Shown here: positions 24,674 through 34,700 of the stretch, piece by piece
Position numbering within the stretch: position 1 is the first letter of the stretch
How the letters are laid out: the number at the start of each line of letters is the position of its first letter
DNA from: Prasinococcaceae sp. CCMP 1430
Lineage: Eukaryota > Prasinodermophyta > Palmophyllophyceae > Prasinococcales > Prasinococcaceae
Direction of reading: 5' to 3'
Assembly: GCA_013416795.1 (NCBI GenBank)
Contig: RQSC01000014.1
Coordinates: 486,768-550,767 of the forward strand
Length of the DNA stretch: 64,000 nt
Made by a program: the position numbers and the translations under genes
The notes under the pieces: model-generated
Database searches by the model: none
Seen by the model: only the letters and a program-made list of their open reading frames with translations
Told to the model about the DNA's origin: nothing

Positions 24674-26347
24674 GTCGGAGACAGCGTCCCGCTGTGGGCG
24701 TCGCGCGTGGGGCCCTTCAACAACCCCAGCGAGACCTATGAGTACTACCGCATGCCCTTCTGCCGCCCGCCCAAGGTGGAGACGCGCCTGCTGACCCTCG
24801 GCGAGGTGCTCGAGTCGCACCGCCTCGTCAACACGCTCTTCGACCTCTCGTTCCGCACGGACCGCGACTTCGACACGCTGTGCAAGAAGGAGCTCACGGA
24901 CGCCGAGGTGAAGAAGTTCAAGGACGCGATCGACTCGGACTACTACTTCCAAATGTTCTACGACGATCTGCCCCTGTGGGGCTTCATCGGCAAGGCGGAG
25001 GAGGGCGTCGCGGGCACGGCGCACAAGCTGTTCACGCACTTCCACTTCGACATCGCGTACAACGGGGACCGCGTGATCGAGATTAACGTGAGCACCGACC
25101 CCGCGCGCACCGTGGACATCACCGCGGGCGCCGCACCCGAGGTGGAGTTCAGCTACAGCGTCAAGTGGAAGGAAAGCAGCATCGCGTACGGCGACCGCAT
25201 GCAGAAGTACACGCGCTACTCCTTCCTGCCGCAGCACCTGGAGATCCACTGGTTCTCCATCATCAACAGCTGCGTGACGGTGCTGCTGCTCACGGGGTTC
25301 CTGGCGACCGTGCTCATGCGCATCCTGAAGAACGACTTCCTCAAGTACAGCCGCGAGCTGGAGGACGGCGCCGAGGAGATGGAGGAGACCGGCTGGAAGT
25401 ACGTGCACGGCGACGTGTTCCGCTTCCCCAAGGGGCTGTCCCTGTTCGCGTCCATCTACGGCACGGGCACGCAGCTCTTCCTGGTGACGCTCGTCGTCTT
25501 CGCGCTGTGCCTGGCGGGCACCTTCTACCCGTACAACCGCGGCCAGCTCTTCACGGCCGTCATCGTGGCGTACGCGCTCACCGGCTCCGTCGCGGGCTAC
25601 TGCTCGGCGAGCCTGTACAAGCAGATGGGCGGCAACGCCTGGGTGCGCAACCTGCTGGTGACCGCGAGCATATTCTCGCTGCCGCTGCTGCTGTGCTTCT
25701 CGTGCCTCAACACGGTGGCCATCACGTACGGATCGAGCGCCGCGCTGCCCTTTGGCACCATCGTCATCCTCATGGTCATCTGGGTGCTCGTGGCGTTCCC
25801 GCTGACGGTGCTCGGCGGCATCGCCGGCAAGAACCGCGCGGCTGACTTCCAGGCGCCGTGCCGCACCACCAAATACCCGCGCGAGATCCCGCCGCTGCCG
25901 TGGTACCGCGCCACCCTGCCGCAGATGCTGTGCGCGGGCTTCCTGCCCTTCTCCGCGGTGTACATCGAGCTGTACTACGTGTTCGCCACCGTGTGGGGCC
26001 ATAAGCTGTACACCATCTACAGCGTGCTCTTCATCGTCTTCGTGCTGCTGCTCATCACCACGGCCTTCATCACCATCGCGCTGACCTACTTCCAGCTGGC
26101 GGTGGAGGATCACCGCTGGTGGTGGCGCTCGGTGCTGTGCGGCGGCTCCACGGGGCTGTGCATCTTCGTGTACTGCTTTTACTACTACTACGCGCGCTCG
26201 GATATGAGCGGCCTCATGCAGACCTCATTCTTCTTCGGATACATGGGCGTCGTGTGCTACGCCTTCTTCCTCATGCTCGGCTCCATCGGCTTCCGCGCCA
26301 GCCTCTACTTCGTGAGGTATATCTACTCGCGCGTGAAGAGCGACTGA
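24674..26347 (+). CDS. Transmembrane 9 superfamily (nonaspanin) protein, signal-peptide exon not found
   Basis: The exon starts after cccggagcag with VGDSVPLWASRVGPFNNPSE, then TYEYYRMPFC, SHRLVNTLFDLSFR and a lumenal domain. IHWFSIINSCVTVLLLTGFL opens the first membrane segment, and eight more follow, with QAPCRTTKYPREIPPLPWY, the conserved loop, before the last helices. The protein ends YFVRYIYSRVKSD, a KxD/E-type C-terminal COPI signal as in TM9SF proteins, stop TGA 26347. Nonaspanins cycle between Golgi and endosomes and help sort membrane proteins with Gly-rich helices. The plant TMN1 group (short lumenal domain) is the best fit. The signal-peptide exon normally just upstream is not visible in the 46 bp between the E2F stop and this exon, nor recognisably before it. 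A TGTAA motif lies 82 nt past the stop. Confidence 0.93.
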   Translation, partial: VGDSVPLWASRVGPFNNPSETYEYYRMPFCRPPKVETRLLTLGEVLESHRLVNTLFDLSFRTDRDFDTLCKKELTDAEVKKFKDAIDSDYYFQMFYDDLPLWGFIGKAEEGVAGTAHKLFTHFHFDIAYNGDRVIEINVSTDPARTVDITAGAAPEVEFSYSVKWKESSIAYGDRMQKYTRYSFLPQHLEIHWFSIINSCVTVLLLTGFLATVLMRILKNDFLKYSRELEDGAEEMEETGWKYVHGDVFRFPKGLSLFASIYGTGTQLFLVTLVVFALCLAGTFYPYNRGQLFTAVIVAYALTGSVAGYCSASLYKQMGGNAWVRNLLVTASIFSLPLLLCFSCLNTVAITYGSSAALPFGTIVILMVIWVLVAFPLTVLGGIAGKNRAADFQAPCRTTKYPREIPPLPWYRATLPQMLCAGFLPFSAVYIELYYVFATVWGHKLYTIYSVLFIVFVLLLITTAFITIALTYFQLAVEDHRWWWRSVLCGGSTGLCIFVYCFYYYYARSDMSGLMQTSFFFGYMGVVCYAFFLMLGSIGFRASLYFVRYIYSRVKSD

Positions 26348-26690
26348 GCCCGTCCCGCCGCCGCGGCCGCGAGCCCGCGTCGGGGGCGCGCGCAGCCGCG
26401 CGTGCGCGTGCCGTGCGTGGCACGCGCGTGTAAATTTAGCGTTCGGTACGCAAGCAGCCGCCGGCGGGCAAGCAGCTGCGCCCGGCCGCGCGCCTGCTGG
26501 TGCCTCTGCCGGACGAGGCTAGCGCGCGAGAGAGAGAGAAAGAGAGAGAGAGCTCCACTAAACGCCCAATGCCATTCACATCCCTCCCCCTCCTCCTCCC
26601 CTGGAGGCAGTCTTAGAAAAAAAAGGATGAGTTACGTTGCGTTGGCGCGAAGAAAGTAGTGGCAGTAGGTACTCCTCCGGCGTGCCCTGT
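26348..26690. other. Convergent intergenic region, TM9SF / DUF760
   Basis: It holds a TGTAA signal (26429-26433), a GA-rich simple repeat (about 26526-26550) and a short A-run. No gene is visible. Confidence 0.55.
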
Positions 26691-27756
26691 CTAGGCCATC
26701 GACGGGGGTGGGAGCGAGCCGCCCGGCCCGCCCGGCCCGCCCGGCCCACCCGGCGCGCGCGGCGTGGGCGTCAGCAGCTCCGCGGCCTCGAGCTCTACGT
26801 AAGCCTCCGAGTCGCGCAGGAAGGAGCCGAACGCAACCGCCTCGAGGATGACGCGGCGCTGGTCGGAGAAGGTGAAGGTCATGGCCTGCACCTCCTCGTT
26901 GGCGATGGCCTCCTGCATGCGCTCCATCATGGCCTCGGGCGAGTCAAAATCGCCTCCCTCCATGACCTCCTGCATCTCGGTCTGCAGTTCCTGGACGCTC
27001 CCGAAGAGGGAGGCCGTGTACTCCTGCAGCAGGTTGACGCCTTCGATGCTCACCATCTGCGCGGTCTCCACGAGCGTCTGGCGGTCGAAGCCCTCGACGT
27101 ACTCGGCGAGCGAGGGCGCGCCGTCGGCCGACTCCGCCTGGCTCTGCGCGTCGGCGCCGCCCTCCGCGGCCGCGGCGCCGCCATCCTCCTTCGTGGCGCC
27201 GACGTCGGGATCGTCCGTGCTGTCTGCGGACTTCCGGAAGAGCTCCTCAAGCATGGCCACGGTAGCGTCGGTGCTCTTCTTGAAGGTGCCGAATTGCTTC
27301 TCCATCTGGAAGCGCTTGTCCACGCGCCGCAGGAAGTAGCCGAACATGACGCTCGCCGCGTAGACCTGCGCGGCCTGCAGCTTGGAGATGCGCACGGCGG
27401 TGGTCTGCATCCCATACTCCGACTGCGGCATGTTGGGGCCCAGGATGCCCATCAGGTGCGTGCGCACCATGTCGAGCGCCTCGGTCGAGTGCACGCCCTG
27501 GGTGAGCGCCGAGAGCGAGCCGCCCTCCAGGCCCGGCGCGAGCTCGAGCTGCGCGCGCGTGAGCAGCGGCGAGCCCAGCGTGTCGAACTTGTACAGCACG
27601 CTCTGGTAGAGCACGTCCGACACCGCGCGCGACCGCTCCGCGCGCTTGACGTCCGCCATGCGCCGGTAGAGCGACAGGCTCTCTCCGGCGGCCGCGCCGG
27701 CGGCCTCGCCGGCGTCGCCCGCGCCCGCGGCGGCCTGGCCGTCCTCGTCGGCGGCA
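26691..27756 (-). CDS. DUF760 plastid protein (UV-B-induced At3g17800-like), 5' truncated
   Basis: The frame ends at TAG 26691 and runs to the single N at 27757 (about 354 residues). Blocks: LYRRMADVKRAERSRAVSDV, VLYKFDTLGSPLL, STEALDMVRTHLMGILGP, QTTAVRISKLQAAQVYAASV, MFGYFLRRVDKRFQMEKQFG, then an acidic Ala/Glu insertion and LAEYVEGFDRQTLVETAQMV and VQAMTFTFSDQRRVILEAVA. These match DUF760 (PF05542), a plastid-targeted family named for a UV-B-induced Arabidopsis protein; the biochemical role is unknown. The expected transit peptide would be upstream of the N and is not present. The C-terminus has a GGPGGPGGPGG stretch before the stop. Confidence 0.9.
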
Positions 27757-27757
27757 N
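27757..27757. other. Single N, probable contig join
   Basis: The DUF760 frame loses its N-terminal transit peptide here. Right of this base the sequence looks intergenic. Confidence 0.55.
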
Positions 27758-28404
27758 ACACAGCCACGCCGCACCGCGCGCCGCGCGTCGGCGCGCGCCC
27801 GCGGGGCTTCCTCTTCTAGAAGGCGCGCGCGCGTGGCGGCCCGGCCGGCGGCGAACCGCGAAATCCGCGGGCCGCGAAACCCGTCCGCATCGAGCGACAG
27901 CCCGACGGGCCGGCGAAACCGCGGATGGAGGGCGCGAACCGCGGCGACGCGCGAATCTCTCGCAGAGCGACAAGAGAGATTTGGATTTGCTCGTTTTTAT
28001 TTTTATTTTTTATTTTTTATTTCGTGCGCGACGGAGACTGACAGCGACAGCGTGCGAGCGAGCGCCGAGCGCGGCGCCGACAGGCGCTCCGCGGCGGGCG
28101 AGGCGCCGGCGGCGGCCGCAGTCTTTGGCAACGCGCGGGTGGCGGCCGTGGCCGCAATCGGTGGATGAGGCCTGCCCCAACGAGCGCTCAGGGTCCGCCG
28201 GAGCGCGCGACCGCGGGCGCGGGCGCGAGCGCGAAGAGAGAAATGCTATGCACCGCGCGTCACAGAGCCGAGCTCTGGGGGCTCGCTCTTTTACGCGGCG
28301 GCGCGCAGGCGCGCGCGCACGGTGGCCTGCTGCTGCACCCCACGCCGTCGGCTGTCGCAGGAGGGCCCGCCCCAGCGCGTCGCTGCGCCGGACCAGCCAC
28401 GCGC
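27758..28404. other. 3' flank of rhomboid gene with T-rich tract
   Basis: A tract of T interrupted by single A (27990-28021, ttttatttttattttttatt) stands out. The rest is GC-rich with no recognisable exon. Confidence 0.5.
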
Positions 28405-29732
28405 TCATCGCCGCTTTCGCAGGTCGTCTGTGGACGTGCCGCGCGCGTCCGAGTGGTTGACGTGCTCCCAGCCGTCGTCGCGGGAGGGCTCAGGCCCCCC
28501 GGCGAAGCCGTCGGCAGTGCGTGCGCCGCCGCCCGCTCCTGCGCTGCCGCCAGCGCCTGCATTCCCGCGACCACGACGCGCGCCGCTGCCGCCGCCACCC
28601 GCCGTGCCGCCGCCGAAGTTGCGGCTCGCACGAGGGGGCGCGCGCTTCACGAGCAGGCCGGCGCCGTTCGATCGCGTGGGGCGCCCTCCGAGTCAGCGCG
28701 AGAGAGCGAGGGAGGAAAGGCGAGGGGAGCGACTCGAGCCGGAGAAGCGACACGGGAGCACGCGCGCACTCGCACCTGTCTGGGAGGAAGCCCCGCGAGC
28801 TCGGGCGCGAGGCGTACGATGCCATTTCCGACGACGATACCGCACACATGGTTTAAAAGTGAACTCTGTGGATGCAGGAAATGGACCAAGCCCAGCTCGA
28901 GCCACGCGGCCCACTTGCTCTCCACGCTGAAGAAGAAGAAGCCCTCGCGGCGCGTGCCGGCGACCTTGCCTGCCACGACCTTGAGCGCGAAAATGACGCC
29001 CGTGTAGCCCATGCAGCACTCGTCCCAGTAGATGCCTTCGAAGAGCCCGAGCGTTGCCAGCGTGCCCGCAGCGGCCACGTAGAGCGTCTGCGTGGCCACG
29101 CAGCACAGGAAGAGCAACGCGCCGAATCGCTTCGTCCCGAGCGCGAGCTCCAGGTTGAAGCCCTTCTGGCACAGAGACACGGTTTCATAGTACAGGTGAT
29201 AGACGCCGCGCGTGGCCAGCAGCGGCAGCAGCAGCCTCGCGGGCCACGGCGAGCCGCCGCCGCCGCCGCCGCCTTCGACGCCGTAGCCGTACCCAAAAAA
29301 GTCCGCCGGGTTGAGGCACATCGAGGACACCCAGCCAAGGCCAAAGCCGTCGCTCGCGCGCCGCCCGAGGAGCAGCTCGCCGAGGAGGTCAGTGAGGCCG
29401 TCGCCGCCAACGTGCAGCAGCACGGGCGGCACGAGCAGACACAGGCTCGCGACGGGCTTGAAAGGCAGGCGGTTGAGCGCCTCGAACACGCGCATCAGCA
29501 GCATGAGCTGCAGGGGCAGGGCGGCGAGGAAAACACAGTGGCCAGCGAGCGCTCGTCAGCTGCGCGACCGCGCGAGGGCGCGCACTGTGCGCTCCCTCGC
29601 TCGCTCCCTCGCTCGCCGGCTCGCTCGCTCGCTCGCTCGCTCGCAACGCACGAGCATGAAGTTGTCGTTCCCGCGGCCGTACATGCCGCGGCCGCGGCCG
29701 TACCCGTAGCGCTGCCGCCCGCCGAACATCAT
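28405..29732 (-). CDS. RHBDD1-like rhomboid protein with Thr in place of the catalytic Ser
   Basis: Three exons in phase 0: 29732-29652, 29507-28776 and 28644-28405, with introns of 144 nt (containing GAGC repeats and ending ccctgcag) and 131 nt; 350 residues. The N-terminus is Gly/Arg/Tyr-rich (GGRQRYGYGRGRGMYGRGND). Then come helices typical of RHBDD1/RHBDL4 rhomboids: LMLLMRVFEALNRLPFKPV, CLNPADF, LPLLATRGVYHLYYETVS, KGFNLELALGTKRFG, DECCMGYTGVIFALKVV and LELGLVHFLHPQ with SLLNHVCGIVVGNGI. RHBDD1 is an ER intramembrane protease for ubiquitinated membrane proteins. Here the nucleophile motif GFSG reads GYTG (Thr codon 29001-29003), while the catalytic His (LNH) is kept. The C-terminus is Gly/Ala-rich with DDGWEHVNHSDARG. 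Activity is uncertain. Confidence 0.88.
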
Positions 29733-30005
29733 GGCGGCAGGCCACTGGGGCGTGCGGGTGGCGTCCCCCCCCCCCCCCCGGTCTTGGGCGCTGGCGCCGC
29801 GCGCGCGCGCGTGTGCCGCGCCCGAGCGGAGGTGGCGTCGGCACGCGCGAGTCGGCGCGCGCGCTCTTTTTTGCGCCCCTCCAGGGGGGAATGCGGCCCT
29901 CATCACACAGCATTGCGCGCGCTCTGCGATTGCCGATTGCATATTACGCCGTGTCGCATACTGTACATGCCGCGCACGCCGGGCGCGCGCCGCGCAGAGG
30001 CCTTG

Positions 30006-30683
30006 TCACGCGCCCTCGAAGAGCCGCGGGAGCTTGTCGAAGAAGGCGTCCACCCACCCGAGCGCGCCGCTGCCGTCGGCGACGCCGCAGCTCGCTGCGC
30101 GGTCCCCCCCGCGCGGGGCGTCCGCGAGCACCCACGCGCCGCCGCCGCCGCGCTCGCTCGGGAGGCGCGTGCGGCACAGCGGGCAGTCGCCGCCGCCGCT
30201 TGTGTTGCGCCAGCGATGGTAGCACGAGGCGCAGAAAGCGTGGCCGCACGGCGCAACGAGCTCCAGGCTGCCGTCCATGCAGATGCAGCACACGTCCTCT
30301 TCCTCTTCCTCTTCCTCCTCCTCGGATGCCGCGCCGCTGTCGTCCCCGTCGCCTGCGTGGCCATCGTCGCCGCGTGTTTCTGCGCCCTCGGCGCGCCGCC
30401 GCGCGCCGCCGCGCGCGTGCGCGAGGGCGCCGAGCTCCGCCTCGGTCTGCGCGAGCACGGGCAGAACGAACTCGTACAGCTGGCGCAGCGATGCGCGCCG
30501 CGGCCGCACGCATTCGGCGGCGGAGACCAGCACGAAACCGTCGGCGCCCGCGTNTCGCACGCGGCGCGCCTCGCGGTGCGCCGCCGCGCGCACCTCCGGC
30601 ACCGCCCACTGCGCGTACCGGTAGGCGCGCGGCAGCCCGTACGCCAGCCCGTACACGACCAGGTACACCGCCAGCTCGGCCAT
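30006..30683 (-). CDS. RNF141-like RING finger protein (frame spans a single N)
   Basis: From ATG 30681-30683 the N-terminal part (MAELAVYLVVYGLAYGLPRA) looks like a short membrane-associated helix. After the N at 30554 the protein continues with FVLVSAAECVRPRRASLRQL and an acidic poly-Glu stretch. A C3HC4 RING follows: CCICMDGSLELVAPCGHAFC, CYHRWRN, CPLCRTRLP, then WVLADAP. The CICMDG core and the trailing W-x-L-x-DAP resemble RNF141/ZNF230. RING proteins of this type are E3 ubiquitin ligases. Stop TGA... is at 30006-30008. Whether the first 43 residues belong to the same gene depends on the N being a single unknown base and not a contig join. Confidence 0.75.
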   Translation of the reverse strand: MAELAVYLVVYGLAYGLPRAYRYAQWAVPEVRAAAHREARRVRXAGADGFVLVSAAECVRPRRASLRQLYEFVLPVLAQTEAELGALAHARGGARRRAEGAETRGDDGHAGDGDDSGAASEEEEEEEEEDVCCICMDGSLELVAPCGHAFCASCYHRWRNTSGGGDCPLCRTRLPSERGGGGAWVLADAPRGGDRAASCGVADGSGALGWVDAFFDKLPRLFEGA

Positions 30684-31739
30684 CTGCTCGCCCCCTCGGG
30701 CGCGCGCGCCAACGCCGGGGCTCACACTCCTCCTCCCCTCCTGGCGGGGCGGGGATGCCCCCCCCGCTGCTGGCAGGCGGGCCCTCCCGCGCGCACTGTG
30801 GCGCGCCGCCGGCGCTGCCGCTCGCTCGCGCCCGCCCACTTCTCGGCAAAAAAGAAAAAGCGCCTCACTCGATGCGATGATACCAGGCACAGCACGTCTC
30901 TCGAGCTCTCGAGCGCACGTGCGCGTGCAACACTGATATTGGTATCACGATGACCATCGTCACATCTCGTGCGTGCGCACCACTCAGTCAGACATCAGAG
31001 GAGTCTGCCAGCCAGCCAGCGATGTGCGCTGTCCGTCACCAGGCTGTTGCCGTTGGTGTTTGGTGTGTTGGTGTTGGTAGGTGGGTGTTGCTCTTGGTGT
31101 TGGTGTTGCCGTTGGCGTTGGTGTTGCGCGCGGGGCGGGATCGGATCCAGCCATGCGAGAGGCCGTGCGGCTGTCCCTGTGCCTGCCCGCCGTCATCCAG
31201 TCAGTCAGCCGCCATCCATCCGGCCAGCGGCGGGGGGCGTTGCCCCAACCTTCTGTCTGTCCCTCCATCAACAGCACATCAGACTCCTGCACAGCCATGA
31301 GTCGGAGTATTCAACACCGCCCAACCAACCAACCAACGCACCAACGTCCCATCGATCGATCGAAGGCGGCTTTTCACCCACCCGCCGTTCGACGGCCGTC
31401 GCGGCGTGCGCAGCGTCGAAGACCCACAGACCGACAGAACCAACCGGCGAACCGGTGCACGCATGCACGCACGTGCACCAGCACCTGCCTGCCTGCGTGC
31501 CTGACGTGTTCTCGGGTGTACGACCCGGTCTGCGTAGTGTTGTGTTTCGGTGTCGCCCCGGCTCTGACTCAGCACCTCGCGATCCCCGAGGATCTGATCC
31601 AATGGTCGCCGACGGGGCGCGCGCCGGCCGGCCCGGCGGGGCGCCGCGCGGCGAAATCGGGAAGCGCGATTTCGGGGGCTGCAGCTCCTTCCGCGGCGGC
31701 GACGCGGTGCTCCGCGGCCGGGCGGCGCGGCGCCGCGCG
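30684..31739. promoter_or_regulatory. Divergent 5' region between RING gene and KDM5-type gene, with TTGGTG repeats
   Basis: About 1.06 kb separates the divergent starts. It contains an irregular TGTTGG/TTGGTG-rich tract (about 31042-31127) and, further on, short direct repeats (aaccaaccaaccaac at about 31320-31336, then atcgatcgatcg at about 31350). The frame of the KDM5 gene is open through much of it, but composition becomes protein-like only from about 31600. Confidence 0.5.
31042..31127. repeat. Imperfect TTGGTG/TGTTGG repeat tract
   Basis: The + strand alternates ttg, ttggtg and ccgttgg units for about 85 bp, interrupted by aggtgggtg. It is a G/T-skewed simple-sequence region in the upstream flank of the KDM5-type gene. 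Confidence 0.7.
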
Positions 31740-34700
31740 ATGGCCGCGCGGCGCAAGTTCGACCGGGGGGGCCTACGGCAGCACATGCTGTGCGGCGTGG
31801 GCGATGTGCCCGTGTTCGAGCCCTCCGAGGAGGAGTTCGCCGCGGGACCGTACGCGTACCTCGCCACGATCCGCGAGGAGGGGGCGCGATACGGGCTGTG
31901 CCGCGTGCGGCCGCCGAAGAGCTTCCGCGTGCCGCTCGCGCTGTCGATGAAGACGCTGCGCTTCGACACGCGCTCGCAGCCCGTCAACGAGCTCATGAAG
32001 CGCGAGGCGTACGTGCAAACCGAGGAGGAGTTCATGAAGGAGTACGAGGCGTTCCTGGAAGAGAAAGGCGTCGCCCGCTGGCGGCGGCCGCCCGCGTACG
32101 ACGGCGAGGAGCTCGACCTGCGCCAGCTCTTCGCAGAGGTGAGGCGCAGGGGCGGCTTCCGCTCGGTCGGCCGGCGCCGCATGTGGCGCGAGGTCGTGCG
32201 CGCGATGGGCGTCGGCGACGAGCGCGACAACGCCCCCACCGTATTCCGGGCGCTCTACGAGAAACACCTGCTCGCCTATGAGCAGCACTGCGCTCCGGGT
32301 GGTGCCACGGCGGACGAGACCGCGGTGGCCAGCGGAGGCGCGCCGCCGGCGGGGCCGTCGGCTGACGGTGGGGTGGCCGGCGCGGCGGCGGCAGGCGGCG
32401 GGGGCGTACCCTCGGTCCAGCCTTCCCCGGCCAAGAGCGCCGGGGGCAAAGCGCCGGCGCACACGCACGCGAGGCGCGTGGTTGCGGAGGCTGCAGCTGC
32501 GGCAAACGCGCGTGGGGGGGCGAGCGTCACGGGGGCACGCGGCCAGGCGGATGCAGTATCGGGCGCCGCCGTCCTTCGACAGGGGAGCAGCGCGCGAGGC
32601 CCCGGCTGCTCCGACGCCAACGCCAGGGACATCGTCGCAAGCAGCGGCCTCCGCGGCGGCACAGGTGCGGGGAGCACCGCTCGCGCGGTGGGGGCGGCCA
32701 GGCGCGCTTCTGATTCCGCCAGCGATGGCGACGTCGACAGCGGGAGCGAAATACAGGCGGGCGCCGACGATGGCGGCGCGCGAGCCGGCGCCGTTGACTG
32801 CGGCGCCGATGCCGCCTCCGGGGTGGACTCCGATAGCGATTCCGAGGTTGGCCGCGTCGTGTGCGAACACTGCAATTGCGGAGGCCACGAAGACTGCATG
32901 CTGCTGTGCGATGGCTGCAATACCGGCTATCACATGTATTGCCTGAGCCCCCCGCTGGAGCGCGTGCCTGACGGCGAGTGGCACTGCCCGCGCTGCGCTG
33001 AGAAGCGCGCAGAGGCGTGGGGCTTCGAAGATGGCGGGGAGTACACCGCCACGGAGCTGCAAGAGAGCAACCGGGCCTTCATGTCGCGCTATTTCGGATC
33101 GGACTCGCGCGCGCGGTCGCTGAGCGTCCACGAGATCGAGGCGGAGTTCTGGCGGTGCGTGGAATCTCCCGACCATACCGTGCGGGTTCTGTACGGAGCA
33201 GACCTAGACACCCACGTGGTCGGCTCTGGGTTTCCCGTCGCTGAGGAAGTGCGCAAGCGCTTCAAGTCTGAGGACATGCCGCCGCCTCCGCCGCACCTGC
33301 GCGCACCCGGCACCCGCGGTGGCGCGCCCAGCCCCGCCACAGCTGCCTGCGCCTCGAGCGCCTGGAACCTCAACAACATTCCATTCGACACGCAGAGCAT
33401 GCTCAACTTCATCGAGCAGCGCGTCCAGGGCATCATGGTGCCGTGGCTGTACTTGGGCATGTGCTTCAGCAGCTTCGCGTGGCACACCGAAGACCACCAC
33501 CTGTACAGCATCAACTACAACCATGTCGGCGCGCCGAAGGTGTGGTATACGGTGCCGGCCTCGTCCAGGGAGGGGTTGGAGAGGGTCATGCGCGACGTGC
33601 TTCCCGACATGTTCGACGCCCACCCGGACCTACTGTTTCAGCTCACGACTTTGGTTAACCCGGCGCAGCTGGAGGCTGCGGGCGTCCCCGTGTATCGCTG
33701 CGTCCAGCACGCGGGTGAGTTCGTCTTTGCCTTCCCCGGCGCCTACCACGGCGGCTTCAATGCGGGCTTCAACGTCGCCGAGGCCGTCAATTTTGGTGCG
33801 GCCGACTGGATTCCTTCGGGCGTCCAGGCCACGGCACGCATAGCCAAGTTTCACCGCCCGGGCCTTTTCTGCCAAGAGGAAGTCGCAGCTCGCGCAGCAC
33901 AGCGTCAGGCTGCCTTTCACAGGCGGTATCTCTCGCGTCCTGGGCGCAAAAAACGGGTGACGCCCACGCTTTTCCCGCGCGAGGCCGCCGAGACCGTCGC
34001 ACGCGAGCTGCTGCGCGTGCATAGGCAGGAGAGCGAAGCACGCAGAGACGTCCTCCAAGCAGGATGCGCGCCCGAGCCGCGGAACGCTGCGGCGCGAGAG
34101 AACGCGAGTATCAACGGCGCGGCCAAAAGGGGCAGTGCACGACGGCGCGGCCGCGTGCTCGCGCCGACTGCGGGCGGCGCCGCCGCCGGTGACGGCGACG
34201 AGCACGAGTGCATTGTGTGCAGACGGTTTGTCTTCGCGTCGGCGGTTGGCTGCAGCTGTTGCCCGGGACGCGCTGCTTGCCCCATGCACGCCGACAAGCT
34301 GTGTGACTGTGCGCCTGGCAAGCGCGCGCTCATTAGCGGCGGGGCGGCCCACCTGCGCGCCCTTCGCGAGAACGCCAGCACGCTTGCTGATGCCATGCAC
34401 GACGAAAGTGGGGAAGCGAGCGCCGAGCTACAGTCCCATCTGCGTGCGCTGAGCGAGTTTGAGTCGACTCGAAACGGTGCTGAACGATGGCTCGAAGAGG
34501 CGCAAGCGTTGCTCGACTCGCGTCCGGGCGCAGGTGCACGTCCAAGGGACCCACGGCGGCTCGTTGGGCTCACTGACAGCCTCGCGGAGCGCATGGACAC
34601 GCATATTGTTGCCTGTGGCGCGCTGCTCTGTGCGGGTTTCGAGCCACGCGATGACGAGTGCTCGGAAGACGGCTCCGGCGGAGAGACAAGTGATGGCGAC

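Noticed and set aside
29733-30005. Possible small protein upstream of the rhomboid gene
   Set aside because: Frames are Arg-rich with a poly-C tract and overlap the rhomboid's 5' flank; no start context or homology.
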